From the NCBI GenBank assembly GCA_033722675.1, contig JAWVYO010000136.1, positions 1 to 5,606 on the forward strand: DNA of 5,606 nucleotides. The letters are read 5' to 3'. Every line of letters starts with the position of its first letter. The first letter of the stretch is position 1. Positions 5,497-5,606 of this stretch are shown piece by piece. This DNA is from DATHYU01 sp033722675. GTDB taxonomy: Bacteria > Actinomycetota > Acidimicrobiia > Spongiisociales > UBA11373. The position numbers and the translations under genes were made by a program. A model generated the notes under the pieces. That model was not told the origin of the DNA, ran no database searches, and saw only the letters and a program-made list of their open reading frames with translations.

Positions 5497-5606
5497 TCAG
5501 GCGTCGATGGTGTCTTTGGCGGCGGTTTCTGCGTCGAGGTTGTCTTGGAGGGTCCAGGTTTCTTGGCGGGTGGCCCAGATGAGGCCGGCGCCGGCGATGA
5601 GGTTCA
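5497..5606 (-). CDS. C-terminal fragment of an unidentified protein (partial)
   Basis: Only the last 35 codons are in the window, ending at TGA 5499-5497; the start is beyond the right edge. The visible peptide begins NLIAGAGLIWATRQ and ends AAKDTIDA. I do not recognise the family; the small hydrophobic opening (LIAGAGLIWA) might be a membrane or buried helix followed by an acidic tail. Coding is supported by the regular NNC codon ends and the convergent terminator just downstream. Codon choice is distinctive: every Gln, Glu and Lys codon ends in A (CAA, GAA, AAA), and the only codon ending in G is TGG. RpoB prefers CAG, GAG and AAG. That bias suggests an acquired or mobile-element gene, but a fragment this short cannot prove it. 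Confidence 0.55.
   Translation of the reverse strand, partial: NLIAGAGLIWATRQETWTLQDNLDAETAAKDTIDA

Noticed and set aside
5379..5582. Plus-strand frame of 67 codons through the terminator region
   Set aside because: It overlaps the end of the cyclotransferase gene, runs through a 13-bp hairpin and is antisense to the edge gene; the peptide is Gly/Arg/Trp rich with no protein-like character.

Overview
The window is high-GC DNA from an actinobacterium. The RpoB sequence (compact at 1114 residues, with actinobacterial-type wording around the rifampicin region) makes me lean towards class Acidimicrobiia, but that is inference from memory of the family and was not searched. Most of the window is core information-processing DNA. 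I see no CRISPR array, tRNA, rRNA, complete mobile element or obviously new multi-gene system.

Layout. Positions 1-336 hold the 5' end of rpoC and 385-3729 the complete rpoB, both on the minus strand, 48 bp apart, both with TTG start codons and good Shine-Dalgarno sequences. Positions 3730-4020 are a 291-bp non-coding stretch. It carries a convincing sigma-70-type promoter for rpoBC (TTGACC, 17 bp, TACATT), a predicted leader of about 150 nt with two inverted repeats (the better one followed by a short T run), and a cluster of palindromes. Positions 4021-4608 (minus) encode a 195-residue protein with an N-terminal helix and a degenerate GGDEF domain that lacks the catalytic signature. It points the same way as rpoB but is separated by hairpins and by rpoB's own promoter. 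Positions 4609-4836 are a divergent intergenic region with candidate -10 elements on both strands.

On the plus strand, 4837-5034 is a short frame with coding-like base composition. It is followed by, and overlaps, a gamma-glutamylcyclotransferase-like (AIG2-like) gene ending at 5440, whose true start is unclear. A perfect 13-bp hairpin at 5446-5475 separates it from a convergent minus-strand gene, of which only the last 35 codons (5497-5606) are inside the window. That fragment has very different codon use from the rest.

How the genes relate. RpoB and RpoC are the beta and beta' subunits that form the RNA polymerase active centre and are co-transcribed. The flanking genes (degenerate GGDEF protein, small ORF, cyclotransferase-like protein) have no evident functional link to polymerase. 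Their presence shows that rpoBC here is not directly downstream of rplJ-rplL. The points most worth checking are the rpoB leader hairpin, the degenerate GGDEF protein, the missing canonical start of the cyclotransferase gene, and the codon-use switch at the right edge.
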